From Synechococcus sp. CBW1004 (GTDB lineage: Bacteria; Cyanobacteriota; Cyanobacteriia; PCC-6307; Cyanobiaceae), in contig NZ_CP060397.1 of the NCBI RefSeq assembly GCF_015840715.1, positions 3,608,319-3,672,318 on the forward strand: 64,000 nucleotides of DNA, read 5' to 3'. Below, piece after piece: positions 17,601 through 26,602 of the stretch (position 1 is the stretch's first letter; each line of letters begins with the position of its first letter). Under the pieces are notes generated by a model. It had not been told where the DNA came from and ran no database searches. It worked only from the letters and a program-made list of their open reading frames with translations. A program made the position numbers and the translations under genes.

Positions 17601-19311
17601 CCAGGCGGGCGCTGATCTTCCCGTCCAGACCAGGGTTCAGGGCCTCCAGAAGCAGCAGACCGCCGCCGCCGCCGGTCCCCTGCAGACGGCCGCTCCAGGA
17701 TTCCTGCAGTCCCAGTGGGCCGGCGGCCGGGTTGCGCACCGCCAGGGACAGATCCGGCACCAGGGCCGAGAGAGGACCGCGCAGGGACCCCCGGGCGTCG
17801 AGGCGCCCCTGCAGACGGGTGCCGAGCAGCGGGCCGAGGCTGGCGAGCGGGAAATCGCGCAGATCGACCCAGGCCTCCAGCGCACCGGCCTCCAGGCCGC
17901 GACCCTGGTGCGAGCGCAGCGGCAGGGTCGCGCGGGCGCTCAGATGGGCGGCCTCGAGGCGCTGCAGCACCAGCTGGCCGCGGCTCCACTGCAGCGAGGC
18001 CTCCAGGGGGCCGACCAGTGGCTGGGCGTGCAGGCGGGTGGCGATCTGCAGCTCCGGCGAGCCCAGGGGGCCGGACAGGCTGAAGCGGCCGGCGATCGGC
18101 TGACGGCCCAACCAGTCCGGCAGCCGCTGAAGGGCGGGGAGATCGGCGGGATCCAGCCGCCACCAGCCGGCGAGATCCACTGCGCGGCCGAGGGTTCCCT
18201 GGGCCTGCAGCCGCGACGCGCCGGTCTCCAGATCCACCCGGGTGCCGCGCAGCGCTCCCTCCTGCCAGCGGCCCCGCAGCAGCGCCCGCAGATCTCCCAC
18301 GGGCCGGCCGGCGGAGGCGGGCGGTCGGGCCCTCAGGCGGACCGCCAGGGAGCGGTCCCCGTTCAGCACCGCCGAAACCTGGCCGCCCCAGCGGCCGTAG
18401 CGCCAGGGGCTGCTGGCGACGGTGAGCCGGCTGTCGGCGCAGCTCACGGGCAGCCGCTCGCCCTCGATCGGCCCTGTCAGGCCGCTCTGGCGCCAGCGCA
18501 CACCGCGCACCTGCAACGTGCCGTTGCAACGGAAGCGCCCCTGATCCAGGCCGAGCCGCAGACGCCCGTCGGTACGACCCTCCAGCTTCACGCTGCGCGG
18601 CAGCCAGCGCAGCAGGGGTTCCAGCGACAGCTGCTCGGCGACCACGTCGATCCCCCACAGCCGCTGCTTCCAGCTGCCGCCGCCCGTCAGAAGCGCCGAG
18701 CCCGCCGTGCCGGGCAGCCAGGTGCGCACCCGGCCGTCGAGACGGCGCTGGCGGGGCAGCACTCCCACCTGGCCCGCCATCTTCAGCCGCAGCGGCGCGG
18801 GTTGTGATCCGAGGCCATGGAGGGCCAGATCACCCGGCTTCAGCAGCCGGAAATGCAGTTCAATCGGCGGCGGTTCGCCGCCGGGGGGGAGCTGCCCGAG
18901 CACCCACACCTGGCCCTCGCGGTTCGGCCGCAGATCGGCGCGGGCTCCCGTGAGGCTGAAGTCGAGCACCAGCTGACGCCGCTGCCAGCTGGCGAGCGGA
19001 TTCACCAGCAACCGCAGCGAGCGCACCGCTGCCGTCGAGCCGTCCTGGGGACCGGGCAGAAAGCTGCTGGCCCCCACTCGCAGGCCGTCGGGGCCGATGC
19101 CCTGGTAGGGGCCCAGTCGCAGCGGCCGGCCCATGATGCGGCCCACCTGACGCTCCAGGCGCGGGCGCCAGCTCTCGTAGATCCGCTCGAGCAGACGGTC
19201 CGAGCCGATGACGAGAGCGGTGAGGCCGGCGAGGCCGGCGCCGGCCAGCGCGGCACGACGCCAGGGCGGAGAGAGGCTGACCGATAGGCGATTTCCGGGC
19301 AGCCCTTTCAT
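14641..19311 (-). CDS. tamB: TamB-like translocation and assembly module protein
   Basis: This very large protein (1556 residues) has an N-terminal membrane anchor near residues 19-36, then a long beta-rich AsmA/TamB-like body of repeated strands. A C-terminal TamB domain (DUF490) ends in Phe (FFLRF). Such proteins span the periplasm and are linked to outer-membrane biogenesis or lipid transport. Near residues 1095-1215 there is a Pro/Ala/Ser-rich linker ending in a run of eight Gly. The start at 19311 is preferred to 19359 because AAGGAGGAG lies about a dozen bases upstream and a TATATT -10-like box at 19343-19348 would fall inside the longer frame. It is divergent from ycf51. Confidence 0.85.
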   Translation of the reverse strand: MKGLPGNRLSVSLSPPWRRAALAGAGLAGLTALVIGSDRLLERIYESWRPRLERQVGRIMGRPLRLGPYQGIGPDGLRVGASSFLPGPQDGSTAAVRSLRLLVNPLASWQRRQLVLDFSLTGARADLRPNREGQVWVLGQLPPGGEPPPIELHFRLLKPGDLALHGLGSQPAPLRLKMAGQVGVLPRQRRLDGRVRTWLPGTAGSALLTGGGSWKQRLWGIDVVAEQLSLEPLLRWLPRSVKLEGRTDGRLRLGLDQGRFRCNGTLQVRGVRWRQSGLTGPIEGERLPVSCADSRLTVASSPWRYGRWGGQVSAVLNGDRSLAVRLRARPPASAGRPVGDLRALLRGRWQEGALRGTRVDLETGASRLQAQGTLGRAVDLAGWWRLDPADLPALQRLPDWLGRQPIAGRFSLSGPLGSPELQIATRLHAQPLVGPLEASLQWSRGQLVLQRLEAAHLSARATLPLRSHQGRGLEAGALEAWVDLRDFPLASLGPLLGTRLQGRLDARGSLRGPLSALVPDLSLAVRNPAAGPLGLQESWSGRLQGTGGGGGLLLLEALNPGLDGKISARLDRRWLPTQVELERNGGTLTLNGAPRLYHWQASGLPLHGLELLLTGARPPQPLAGLLTGRGQLGLQPLAFNGRVELQKPGFFGLGGRSLTADLRYSTRQYALRGTVQPLSGGTIDAELSGQWRGPFHARFQARGLSSLLFQEMARAWDRWRGLPVPSRGRAGDLGEQAIATLGMTLQDQIAALDAARERLQAWEEQQQRASRAERLARLQMRVDADLVLQGPDLRRARADLDGRGHLWLSQEDRDLSLARDPFTVRLEGPLSAGGGSFSISGLTLSLLSLLTPVPDSLRGYLSVTGRYRLGRRRPELALELSLDQAALAGRGLRLERGLLELEDKGLQMDLALQAEGASSTVDLSGLLPLEASSDALELRLASRGDGLRFLTDLVGRAITWRKGSVDLRLLVRGSLLDPIANGFLRFREGEYDFIGQTLQGVEATVLFDFQQLLVQELRARVGRHGQLSGEGRLGLVRPLADAPSLALQLKEVPFSLERIKAVANGRLELGGSLAEPVLGGRVAISHGVINAQPGQLARVETRAGQATPAAPATPAGPDAPGQPRAGTSPSRVSAANPGPGAGSAALAMAPAKQAGSRSRRLAAAAAAPTPSAETSAAPASAPQAPPTQPAPPPASGSSTDRGRAGSGGGGGGGGSVQPTSMNELLQRQWDFRQPLLLLGPDVESTTNLSLQEAIPNLPWLRFENLRLAFGPELRMVIPNIANFTTGGALRISGRLDPSLRASGVVRLLKGRLNLFTTTFSLDPDAPNVAVFTPSLGLVPYLDIALRTRIANNLTTLAPSGLGESGLQVLPGPGERDSRGGFSSFSQLNLILVTVSVSGPADRIADNLRLRSSPPLPQERLVALIGGNSLAGLQGGQAGTALATALGQSLLSPLLASLSDALGQRVSLALYPTYVNQAVASGQERFSGRVPPQLVLAGEVGLDITERLNASVLAAPNRSDVPAQINLNYKASNTWNIGVSVDTQGAWQSVLQFFLRF

Positions 19312-19342
19312 CTGCCCGGTCGGCTCCTCCTTGCTCGGCCGC

Positions 19343-19348
19343 AATATA
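19343..19348 (-). promoter_or_regulatory. Possible -10 box of the tamB-like gene
   Basis: On the minus strand the sequence TATATT stands in otherwise GC-rich DNA, 32 bases before the chosen ATG and just upstream of an AAGGAGGAG ribosome site. The 65-base divergent gap to ycf51 has room for both promoters. No clear -35 box is seen. Confidence 0.4.
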
Positions 19349-19376
19349 AGGAGCGTCACAAGCCCCCCCGAGCCCG

Positions 19377-19844
19377 ATGTCAGCCGACCCGTTCCTGTTC
19401 CTGGCCGGTCAGTGGCTGGGCGCCGCCAGCGGTCTGCTGGCGCTGCTGACGGCGGCGGGGTTCGCTCTGCGCTGGGGCATCCGCTTCCGTCTGGTGGGCG
19501 TGACCAGCTTCACGGCTCTGCTGGCGGTCTCCTGTCTGGCCTTCGCGATCAGCTACACCCCCCGCGTCTCGATCAGCGGCGCCGTGGTCGCTCCGGTGGT
19601 GTACGACGGCGGTGCCGATCTGGTGATCGCCGCGGCGCCCGCCGCCCTGGCGCCGGAGGCGTACGGGCCCACGGCCCTGCAGGTCGCCAGCAACCTGCGC
19701 GGAGGTGGCCGCACCAGTCCCGACGGCCTTGTCCGGGTGCGCCTTCGGCGCATCGAGCCCGCCGGTGAGGGGGCCGGCCGCCCGGTGGTGCTCGCCGAAG
19801 CGGTGCGCGATCTGAGCACGGGTGAGGTGCGCCTGAGCCGATGA
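19377..19844 (+). CDS. ycf51: Ycf51 family membrane protein (DUF2518)
   Basis: This 155-residue protein matches the cyanobacterial and plastid Ycf51 family. It has two N-terminal membrane helices (about 11-30 and 40-58) joined by LRWGIRFRLVGVTSF, the family's best-conserved part. A soluble domain follows with SISGAVVAPVVYDGGADLV and a Ser-Pro-Asp-Gly segment. The function is unknown, and the protein is probably in the thylakoid or plasma membrane. Its stop overlaps the next start as ATGA, so the two are translationally coupled. Confidence 0.85.
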   Translation: MSADPFLFLAGQWLGAASGLLALLTAAGFALRWGIRFRLVGVTSFTALLAVSCLAFAISYTPRVSISGAVVAPVVYDGGADLVIAAAPAALAPEAYGPTALQVASNLRGGGRTSPDGLVRVRLRRIEPAGEGAGRPVVLAEAVRDLSTGEVRLSR

Positions 19845-20245
19845 GCGAACAGCCGTTCCGCCCGGCCACCCACTTCCGTCTGGAGCAGCGGCAGCTCGAG
19901 CGGTGTGGGCTGGCGTCCTGGGCGGCGCTGGCGGCGCTGGCCGATCCGGATCTGCGTCGGCTGGCGGCGGATGGCCAGGCCAGCGAACAGCGGCTGCGGC
20001 GGCTGCGAGGGCAGGCGCGGCTGATCGAGGAGGTGGGGCTGACTCCGGCCCAGGCCTCCCTGCTGCTCTATGCCGGCATCCCCGATCGCGCCGCGCTGGC
20101 CGAGGCGCGGCCCGAAACCCTGCTGCGCCAGCTGGGGCGCTTCCAGCGGCAGCTGCTCGGCCGCGATGCCCCGGCCCTGGATCTGCCCCTGGTGCTCGGC
20201 TGGATCCGCAGGGCCCGAGGCGGTCCCGGTCGCTCCCCGAACTGA
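19841..20245 (+). CDS. DUF4332-like helix-hairpin-helix protein
   Basis: This 134-residue, Leu/Ala/Arg-rich helical protein contains a pattern like a helix-hairpin-helix: EEVGLTPAQASLLLYAGIPDRAALAEARPE, given here as a segment near residues 60-89. This resembles DUF4332, which often sits beside ycf51. There are no membrane spans or signal peptide. The start overlaps the ycf51 stop by 4 bases (ATGA). DNA or nucleic-acid binding is possible from the fold, but no function is known. Confidence 0.7.
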   Translation: MSEQPFRPATHFRLEQRQLERCGLASWAALAALADPDLRRLAADGQASEQRLRRLRGQARLIEEVGLTPAQASLLLYAGIPDRAALAEARPETLLRQLGRFQRQLLGRDAPALDLPLVLGWIRRARGGPGRSPN

Positions 20246-20309
20246 CCCTGCTCCCGCCTAGCGTGCTGTGGCGCCTTCCTGAAATGGAGGCACCTTCGGA
20301 GGGGCTGCG

Positions 20310-20663
20310 ATGCCACGCCGTCTTCTTCTGAGTCGTCCCTCTTCCTCAGGGCCGCCCCGGTCCACCGCCGCCGTCACCGTGCCTCTGCTGCGCCTGGCTT
20401 CAGCCGCCGGTCTGGCTCTGCTGGTCGCGTTCGCTCCGGCAGCGGGTGTGCAGGCCGCTTCGCCACTCCTGGAGACGGTCAAGCAGAACCCGGCGCTGGC
20501 CCGGCAGATGTGCGCCCGCTTCAAGCAGCTCAACGCTGAGGGCCAATCGGCCACGTCGCCCCAGTCGATCGCCGCCGTCGCTGCCGCTCAGGGCCTCAGC
20601 CCAATGGATGCGGAGGTGCTGATCACCTATGTGATCGGTCTGAACTGTCCGGACGTGCGCTGA
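20310..20663 (+). CDS. Small secreted protein of unknown function
   Basis: The 117-residue product has a hydrophobic signal segment (about 26-45) ending in a good cleavage site (GVQAAS). A mature part of about 65 residues contains two Cys (in QMCARF and LNCPDVR) and is otherwise helical. The two Cys could form a disulphide in the periplasm. The following hydrolase gene starts at the very next base after its stop, so they share a transcript. I recognise no named family. Confidence 0.7.
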   Translation: MPRRLLLSRPSSSGPPRSTAAVTVPLLRLASAAGLALLVAFAPAAGVQAASPLLETVKQNPALARQMCARFKQLNAEGQSATSPQSIAAVAAAQGLSPMDAEVLITYVIGLNCPDVR

Positions 20664-22379
20664 ATGGGGCCGGCGCCGCCCCGCCCGCATCGGCGCGATC
20701 TGTGGATGGCCTGCCCCGATGGCATCCGCCTGGCCACCCGCGTCTGGTCCCCCCAGGGCGAAGGGCCCTGGCCGCTGCTGCTGATGCGCCAGCCCTATGG
20801 CCGCGCCATCGCCTCCACCGTCACCTACGCCCACCCCAGCTGGTATGCGAGCCAGGGTTTTCTGGTGGTGGTGCAGGACGTGCGCGGCCGCGGCGACTCG
20901 GAGGGGCAGTTCGGCGGCTTCGCCCAGGAGGCGGCCGACGGAGCGGCGGCGGTGCGCTGGTGCCGCAGCCTCGAGGGCGGCAACGGCCGAGTGGGCTGCT
21001 ATGGCTTCTCGTATCAGGGACTCAGCCAGCTGCTCAACAGCGGCGCAGCGGCCGGCCCCCGCGGTGGGCTCGACGATCCCCTGCCCGATTGCCTGGCGCC
21101 GGCGATGTGCGGCGTCGACGAGCGCCTGCACTGGGCCGGCGAGGGCGGAGCGCACTGGTGGAGCCTGGGCCTGGGCTGGGGTCTGCAGCTGGCGGCTGAG
21201 GGCTGCCGCCGCCGCGGTGACCGTGACGGCTGGCGCCGGATCCGTCGCGCCCTCGAGAGCGGCACCTATCTGGAGGAGGGACTCGAGCTCCTCCAGCACC
21301 ATGATCCCGGCGGCATGGGCCTGGAATGGCTGCAGCTGGATCCGTCGGACCCCGCCGGCTGGCGGGTCCACACCCCCGACGACGCCCTGCTGCGCCGGCC
21401 CCTGCTGCTGATCGGTGGCTGGCACGATCCCCACCTCAACGGGGTGCTCGACCTGTTCGGCCGCAGCCTGGCGGCCGGTGGGAGGCCGCGGCTGTGCATC
21501 GGCGCCTGGAGCCACCTCGACTGGTGCGGCGGCCTCGACCGGCTGCAGCTGGCCTTCTTCCAGCACCATCTCGGCGGAGGCGACACGCGTCGCGTCGATG
21601 CCGGACCGGCTGATCCTCTGCGGACCTCCGTGCCATCCCCGGACTGGTTGGCGACGTCCGATGCGGGGGGCGGCGTGAGGCTGCAGTGCCCCCGCAGCGG
21701 CATCTGGAGCGGTGAGGCCGGCGGTGAAGCGCGAGGCGCCGCGGGCTGGCGGCTCGCCAGCGATGGGCTGGCGGCGATCCGCGCTGACGAAGGCCGTCTG
21801 ATGCCATCCAGGCCCGGCGGCGAGGAGGGGAAGGGAGGCGGCTGGCTCACCCTGGTGCATGACCCCTGGCGGCCGGTGCCGTCCCGCGGCGGCCATCTGG
21901 GGCCGTCACCCGGCCTGGTGGAGCGCTCCGATCTGGATGGCCGCGCAGATGTGGCCTGTTTCGAGACGGAACCCCAGGTGTGTCCGCTGCGTCTCTGCGG
22001 CAGGCCGCGGCTGCGGCTCGAGGCCGGGGCTGACCAGCCGGGGTTTGACCTGTGGGCCTGTCTTTCGGTTGTGCAGGCCGATCAACGGGTGCTGCAGCTG
22101 AGCACCGGGGTGTGCCGGGTGCTGGGGGATCGTGCCCAGGCGCTCCAGCCCAGGGAGCTGGCCCTGCAGCCTCTGACGGTGGAGCTGGCCGCCGGTGAGC
22201 GGCTGCGGTTGTCGCTGGCCGGCGCCGCCTGGCCGGCGATCGCGGTGAATCCAGGGGACGGCTCCCCGCCTCGCGGAGGCAGCGGGCCCGATCACCGCAT
22301 CATCAGCATCGACCTGTCGCTCGAGACAGCGCGTTTCTGGCTCGAACCGCTGCTGCCGCCACAGATTGGGGCAAACTGA
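20664..22379 (+). CDS. CocE/NonD family hydrolase (X-Pro dipeptidyl-peptidase S15 type)
   Basis: This 571-residue serine hydrolase has the nucleophile Ser116 in GCYGFSYQG. The preceding VVQDVRGRGDSEGQF segment is the signature of the CocE/S15 family. A DPHL/GGWHD region and GAWSHLDW supply the likely Asp and His. The C-terminal part is a beta-rich jelly-roll (XPD_C-like) domain. There is no signal peptide. The gene starts directly at the base after the preceding stop. Substrate is unknown; family members cleave acyl esters or N-terminal X-Pro dipeptides. Confidence 0.9.
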   Translation: MGPAPPRPHRRDLWMACPDGIRLATRVWSPQGEGPWPLLLMRQPYGRAIASTVTYAHPSWYASQGFLVVVQDVRGRGDSEGQFGGFAQEAADGAAAVRWCRSLEGGNGRVGCYGFSYQGLSQLLNSGAAAGPRGGLDDPLPDCLAPAMCGVDERLHWAGEGGAHWWSLGLGWGLQLAAEGCRRRGDRDGWRRIRRALESGTYLEEGLELLQHHDPGGMGLEWLQLDPSDPAGWRVHTPDDALLRRPLLLIGGWHDPHLNGVLDLFGRSLAAGGRPRLCIGAWSHLDWCGGLDRLQLAFFQHHLGGGDTRRVDAGPADPLRTSVPSPDWLATSDAGGGVRLQCPRSGIWSGEAGGEARGAAGWRLASDGLAAIRADEGRLMPSRPGGEEGKGGGWLTLVHDPWRPVPSRGGHLGPSPGLVERSDLDGRADVACFETEPQVCPLRLCGRPRLRLEAGADQPGFDLWACLSVVQADQRVLQLSTGVCRVLGDRAQALQPRELALQPLTVELAAGERLRLSLAGAAWPAIAVNPGDGSPPRGGSGPDHRIISIDLSLETARFWLEPLLPPQIGAN

Positions 22380-22399
22380 GCCGACTTCCACTGCCGGCC

Positions 22400-23212
22400 A
22401 TGCCCCGCCCGACGGCCCTGTTTCGCCCGTTCGCTCCGTGCAGCAGGTCTGCCGGCAGTCTCGCGCTCTCTCTGATCACGGCTCTGCTCAGCCTGCAGGC
22501 CATCCCGGCCGGCGTCCGCGCCCAGACGGCCGCAGGCCCCGCACCGGCGGTCTCGCCCCAGCCCACCGCGGCCATGGCGGAGCAGGCGGCCCGTCAGGCG
22601 GCGGACCGGATCCTCACGGCTGTGCGGAACCGTGATGCCAATGCCTATTTCGCGTTGCTCGCCCCTGACTCCCAGCGCGTCAGCAGCCCGGTGATGGCGG
22701 CCCGGGCGCTGCAGCGTCTGCCCCAGCTGCAGAGCTGGAGCATCAGTGAGGTCGTCCCTGGGCTCGATTCCAACAGCGTCAGCGCCCAGCTGCAGACCAG
22801 CCGGGGGCCCCGCTCGGTGCTGCTGGTCATTGATGGCGAGGGCCGGCTCGAGGGCTACCACGTCAACGCCAGCGATGCCAAGGCGGAGGATGTGGTGCGA
22901 GCCTTCATGCAGGCTCTCAGCAATGGTTATTTCGTCACCGCCAGCAGCTTTCTGAGCGAGCGCGTGCGCGAGGAGATCCCGGCGCCGGTTCTGCAGCGCA
23001 AGTGGCTGGCACTGCAGACGCTGACCGGCCAGTTCCGGCGTGTCCGATCGATCTCCAGAGCCGAGAGTAATGACCAGATGAAGCTGGTGATCGTGAGCAC
23101 GCAGTTCAATCGGCTGACCGATAATCTCTTTGTGATTCTCGACGGAGAGAATCAGATCATCGGCGTCGATTTTCCCGACGCGCCCACCCCGCCTCGCGCC
23201 GCCACCCCCTGA
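22400..23212 (+). CDS. Secreted protein with repeated DUF3887-like domains
   Basis: The 270-residue protein has a signal peptide (hydrophobic core about 20-35, cleavage near GVRAQT) and two similar alpha+beta modules. The first (about 60-150) ends in SVLLVIDGEGRLEGYHV. The second (about 155-262) ends in NLFVILDGENQIIGVDF. These endings are typical of DUF3887, a small fold of unknown function. The duplication inside one chain is visible from the matching ends. It lies between the hydrolase and glgB on the same strand. Confidence 0.72.
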   Translation: MPRPTALFRPFAPCSRSAGSLALSLITALLSLQAIPAGVRAQTAAGPAPAVSPQPTAAMAEQAARQAADRILTAVRNRDANAYFALLAPDSQRVSSPVMAARALQRLPQLQSWSISEVVPGLDSNSVSAQLQTSRGPRSVLLVIDGEGRLEGYHVNASDAKAEDVVRAFMQALSNGYFVTASSFLSERVREEIPAPVLQRKWLALQTLTGQFRRVRSISRAESNDQMKLVIVSTQFNRLTDNLFVILDGENQIIGVDFPDAPTPPRAATP

Positions 23213-23358
23213 CTGCGGCGGCGGCCTTGGGGTTCTGATCCTCATCGCCTCGGCGGTCTGACCGGGTGCGTCTCGGGTTGCGCGTCATCGGCAGCATCCG
23301 GGGCGGATCTCGGCTCAGCCGGCGTAGGCTCCGCTGCAGCCTTTGCACCCCTGCCTCC

Positions 23359-25671
23359 ATGGCCGCATCCCGTCTCGATTGGATGGTCGACGACGCCCAG
23401 AGGCTGGCGGAATGCCGCCACGACCATCCTTTCGCGGTGCTGGGGTCCCAGGTGAGCGAAGCCGGCCAGCCGCTGGTGCGCGTCTGGATGCCCGATGCCG
23501 AGCGGGTGGAGCTTCTGGTCGGCGATCAGGTGCTGCCGATGGAGACCCCGAATCACCCCTGGGTGTTCGAGGCGGAGCTCTCCCACGACCCCGGCTGCGG
23601 CTATCGCGTGCGGGTGCAGCGCGGTGGCATCGAGCATGAGCAGCACGATCCCTGGGCCTTCCGTCATGAGTGGATGGGGGAGCTCGATCGCCATCTGTTC
23701 GCCGAAGGCAACCATCACCACATCTGGCGCCGCATGGGCGCCCATGTGGTGGAGCATGACGGCGTGGCCGGCGTGCAGTTCTGCCTCTGGGCCCCCAATG
23801 CCCGCAGCGTGGCGGTGCTCGGTGATTTCAACAGCTGGGATGGGCGACACCATCCGATGCAGAGCCGTCTGGGCGGTTGCTGGGAGTTGTTCATTCCGGG
23901 CCTGAAACCGGGAACGATCTACAAGTACGAGGTGCGGGCCCAGAATGGGCACTGCTATCCGAAAAGCGATCCCTACGCCTTCCAGGCGGAGGTGCGCCCC
24001 AACCACGCTTCCGTGGTGGCCGAGATGGGGCGCTACAGCTGGGGTGATGGCGAGTGGATGCACCAGCGGGACCAGCGGAACCCGCTCGAGCAGCCGGTTT
24101 CCGTGTACGAGATGCATCTGGGCAGCTGGATGCATGCCAGTGCCGATGAGCCCTACATCGAGCCCGATGGCACGGCGCGCCCTCCTGTGCCGGCCGCCGA
24201 TCTCAAGCCTGGAGCGCGTCTGCTCACCTATCCCGAGCTGGCCGACCGGGTGATCCCCTACGTCAAGGCGCGCGGCTTCACCCACATCGAACTGCTGCCA
24301 ATTTCCGAGCACCCGTTCGATGGCTCCTGGGGGTATCAGGTCACCGGCTGGTATGCCCCCACCAGTCGCTTCGGTACCCCTGATGAGTTCCGTGCCTTCG
24401 TGGATCGCTGCCATGCCGAGGGCATTGGGGTGATTCTCGACTGGGTGCCGGGTCACTTCCCCAAGGATGCCCATGGCCTGGCCTTCTTCGATGGCCAGCA
24501 TCTCTATGAGCATGCCGATCCCCGCATCGGTGAGCACAAGGAGTGGGGCACACTGATCTTCAATTACAGCCGCAATGAGGTGCGCAACTTCCTGGTTGCC
24601 AACCTCGTCTTCTGGTTTGAGCAGTTCCACATCGATGGCATTCGCGTCGATGCGGTGGCGTCGATGCTGTATCGCGATTATCTGCGGCCCGATGGGGAAT
24701 GGATCCCCAATGAGAATGGCGGGCGCGAGAATACTGAGGCGGTTCGTTTCCTGCAACAGGCCAACCACGTGCTCTTCGAGCACTTCCCAGGCGCGCTTTC
24801 CATCGCCGAGGAATCGACCACCTGGCCGATGGTGACCCAGCCCACCGACATCGGCGGTCTCGGCTTCAACCTGAAATGGAACATGGGCTGGATGCACGAC
24901 ATGCTCGACTACTTCGAGCTTGATCCCTGGTTCCGTCAGTTCCACCAGAACAACGTCACCTTCTCGATCTGGTACGCGTTCAGCGAAAACTTCATGCTGG
25001 CCCTCAGCCATGATGAGGTGGTGCATGGCAAGAGCAATCTGCTCCACAAGATGCCTGGTGATGACTGGCAGAAGTTTGCCAATGTGCGAGCCCTTCTTGC
25101 CTACATGTGGACCCACCCAGGCAAGAAGACAATCTTCATGGGCATGGAGTTCGGTCAGCGGGCCGAGTGGAATGTCTGGGGTGACCTGCAGTGGGAGCTG
25201 CTCCAGTACGAGCCGCACCTGGGTCTGCAGCGACTTGTCGATGATCTCAATGCCTTCTACAAGTCCGAACCGGCTCTGTGGGGCGACGATTTCAGCCAGT
25301 ACGGCTTCCAGTGGATCGATTGTGATGACACCAGTAATTCGGTGATCAGCTTCATGCGGCGCGAGAGCAACAGCGGCCGCTGGCTGGTGGTCGTTGCTAA
25401 CTTCACGCCTCAGAGCCACAGTCACTACCGCATCGGTGTGCCGCTGGATGGCTTCTTCGAAGAGGTCTTCAACTCCGACAGCAGCCGCTACGGCGGCAGC
25501 AATCTTGGCAATCTCGGTGGCAAGTTCAGCGATGACTGGGCCATTCATGGCTATCAGCAGTCGCTCGATCTCTGTCTGCCGCCCCTGAGTGTGCTGGTCT
25601 TCCGTCGCGACGAGAAGCGCAGCCAGGAGCGCCCCCTGCTGGCCGCGCAGTCTGAAGCCAACGCCGCCTGA
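23359..25671 (+). CDS. glgB: 1,4-alpha-glucan branching enzyme
   Basis: It introduces alpha-1,6 branches into glycogen. The 770-residue protein has an N-terminal extension, a CBM48 domain ([18 protein letters not shown]), and a GH13 barrel. Catalytic residues are in place: nucleophile Asp431 (GIRVDAV), acid Glu484 (SIAEES), and the HD of [11 protein letters not shown]. The frame is open to 23266, but the ATG at 23359 (MAASRLDWM) matches the family start. It precedes the K+ channel gene by 7 bases. Confidence 0.97.
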   Translation: MAASRLDWMVDDAQRLAECRHDHPFAVLGSQVSEAGQPLVRVWMPDAERVELLVGDQVLPMETPNHPWVFEAELSHDPGCGYRVRVQRGGIEHEQHDPWAFRHEWMGELDRHLFAEGNHHHIWRRMGAHVVEHDGVAGVQFCLWAPNARSVAVLGDFNSWDGRHHPMQSRLGGCWELFIPGLKPGTIYKYEVRAQNGHCYPKSDPYAFQAEVRPNHASVVAEMGRYSWGDGEWMHQRDQRNPLEQPVSVYEMHLGSWMHASADEPYIEPDGTARPPVPAADLKPGARLLTYPELADRVIPYVKARGFTHIELLPISEHPFDGSWGYQVTGWYAPTSRFGTPDEFRAFVDRCHAEGIGVILDWVPGHFPKDAHGLAFFDGQHLYEHADPRIGEHKEWGTLIFNYSRNEVRNFLVANLVFWFEQFHIDGIRVDAVASMLYRDYLRPDGEWIPNENGGRENTEAVRFLQQANHVLFEHFPGALSIAEESTTWPMVTQPTDIGGLGFNLKWNMGWMHDMLDYFELDPWFRQFHQNNVTFSIWYAFSENFMLALSHDEVVHGKSNLLHKMPGDDWQKFANVRALLAYMWTHPGKKTIFMGMEFGQRAEWNVWGDLQWELLQYEPHLGLQRLVDDLNAFYKSEPALWGDDFSQYGFQWIDCDDTSNSVISFMRRESNSGRWLVVVANFTPQSHSHYRIGVPLDGFFEEVFNSDSSRYGGSNLGNLGGKFSDDWAIHGYQQSLDLCLPPLSVLVFRRDEKRSQERPLLAAQSEANAA

Positions 25672-25678
25672 GCCTCCG

Positions 25679-26602
25679 ATGCCGATCCGTTTCGGCCGTC
25701 CTGTGGGGCAATCGCGATCTCCTGCTCGTCCCTCGGCAGTGCCGCCGCGGGTTCATCCGGAATTCCACCGTCATCTGCTGCTGGTCTGTCTGGCGGTGAT
25801 CGTGTCCTGGGTGCTGCCCGGGGCCTGGGTTCAGCTCAGCGGCGTGGGTTTTCTCTACCTGACGGGACTGCTCGGCTGGCGGCTGGGGCCCTTCGGTCAC
25901 CGCCGCGGGCGGGCATCGCTTCTGCGGATCACGTCGGCGGACACCCACTACCTGCTGCTGGCGATCGCCACCGGTATCGCCCAGCTGGTGTGGCTGCTCA
26001 GCCCCACCAGCCTTCAGGTCAGTGGGATGCCGTTGCTGGCTCTGTTCACCCTGTTCATCGCCTGGAGCATGTGGAGATTTCTGCACGTGCTGGCCGGTGA
26101 ACACCGCATCGACGCCCGGACGTTGTGTGGTGCCACGGCGGGCTATCTGCTGCTCGGCATCAGTGGCGGTCTGCTGCTTACCGTGCTTGACAGCATCATG
26201 CCGGGAGGCTTCTACGACAACTTCACCCGTGAGGCACTGACCATGCCCGATCTCACGAAGGTGAGTGGTGATCGCATCACCTGGGATCTCAATTACGGAC
26301 GCCTCAACTACTTCGCCTTCGTCAGCCTCACGACACTCGGTTATGGCGACATCACGCCGGTCGTGCCGCTCACCCGTCTGGCCTGCCTCGCCCTGAGCGT
26401 GGTTGGGCCCCTTTACATCGCCGTCGTCCTTGGTGTGCTGATCAGCCGTCTCAGCGTGACGCCGCCCTCGCTCCCCCCGGGGGGGGCGCCACACGCTGGG
26501 CCTCCGTCGACTCGGCTGCCATCGACGTCGGCTCCTCCTCCGTCAGACCGGTCTCCCGCTCCAGCAGAGCCCGGTCCAGGGCCTGACGCGTCAGGGCCGT
26601 GA
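25679..26602 (+). CDS. K+ channel-like membrane protein with TTLGYGD filter
   Basis: The 307-residue protein has several membrane helices, then the canonical K+ selectivity filter TTLGYGD (residues 218-224), and a final inner helix ending GVLISRL. The last 50 residues are a Pro/Ala/Gly/Ser tail. That tail is encoded on DNA that also codes, antisense, for the end of the TolC-like gene. The ATG is 7 bases after the glgB stop, so it can be read from the glgB transcript. Ion selectivity follows from the filter motif; gating is unknown. Confidence 0.85.
   Translation: MPIRFGRPVGQSRSPARPSAVPPRVHPEFHRHLLLVCLAVIVSWVLPGAWVQLSGVGFLYLTGLLGWRLGPFGHRRGRASLLRITSADTHYLLLAIATGIAQLVWLLSPTSLQVSGMPLLALFTLFIAWSMWRFLHVLAGEHRIDARTLCGATAGYLLLGISGGLLLTVLDSIMPGGFYDNFTREALTMPDLTKVSGDRITWDLNYGRLNYFAFVSLTTLGYGDITPVVPLTRLACLALSVVGPLYIAVVLGVLISRLSVTPPSLPPGGAPHAGPPSTRLPSTSAPPPSDRSPAPAEPGPGPDASGP

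Noticed and set aside
16054..18807. Long plus-strand open frame of over 900 codons opposite the TamB-like gene
   Set aside because: Its product is Gln/His/Pro-rich without any domain, and the frame is a by-product of high GC opposite a well-supported gene.
19311..19359. Upstream start of the TamB-like gene at 19359
   Set aside because: The extension would cover the TATATT box and the ribosome site used for 19311, and it lacks any signal-like features.
23242..25548. Long minus-strand open frame opposite glgB
   Set aside because: glgB is clearly supported by catalytic motifs. The opposite frame is a composition shadow rich in Ile, His and Val without any motif.
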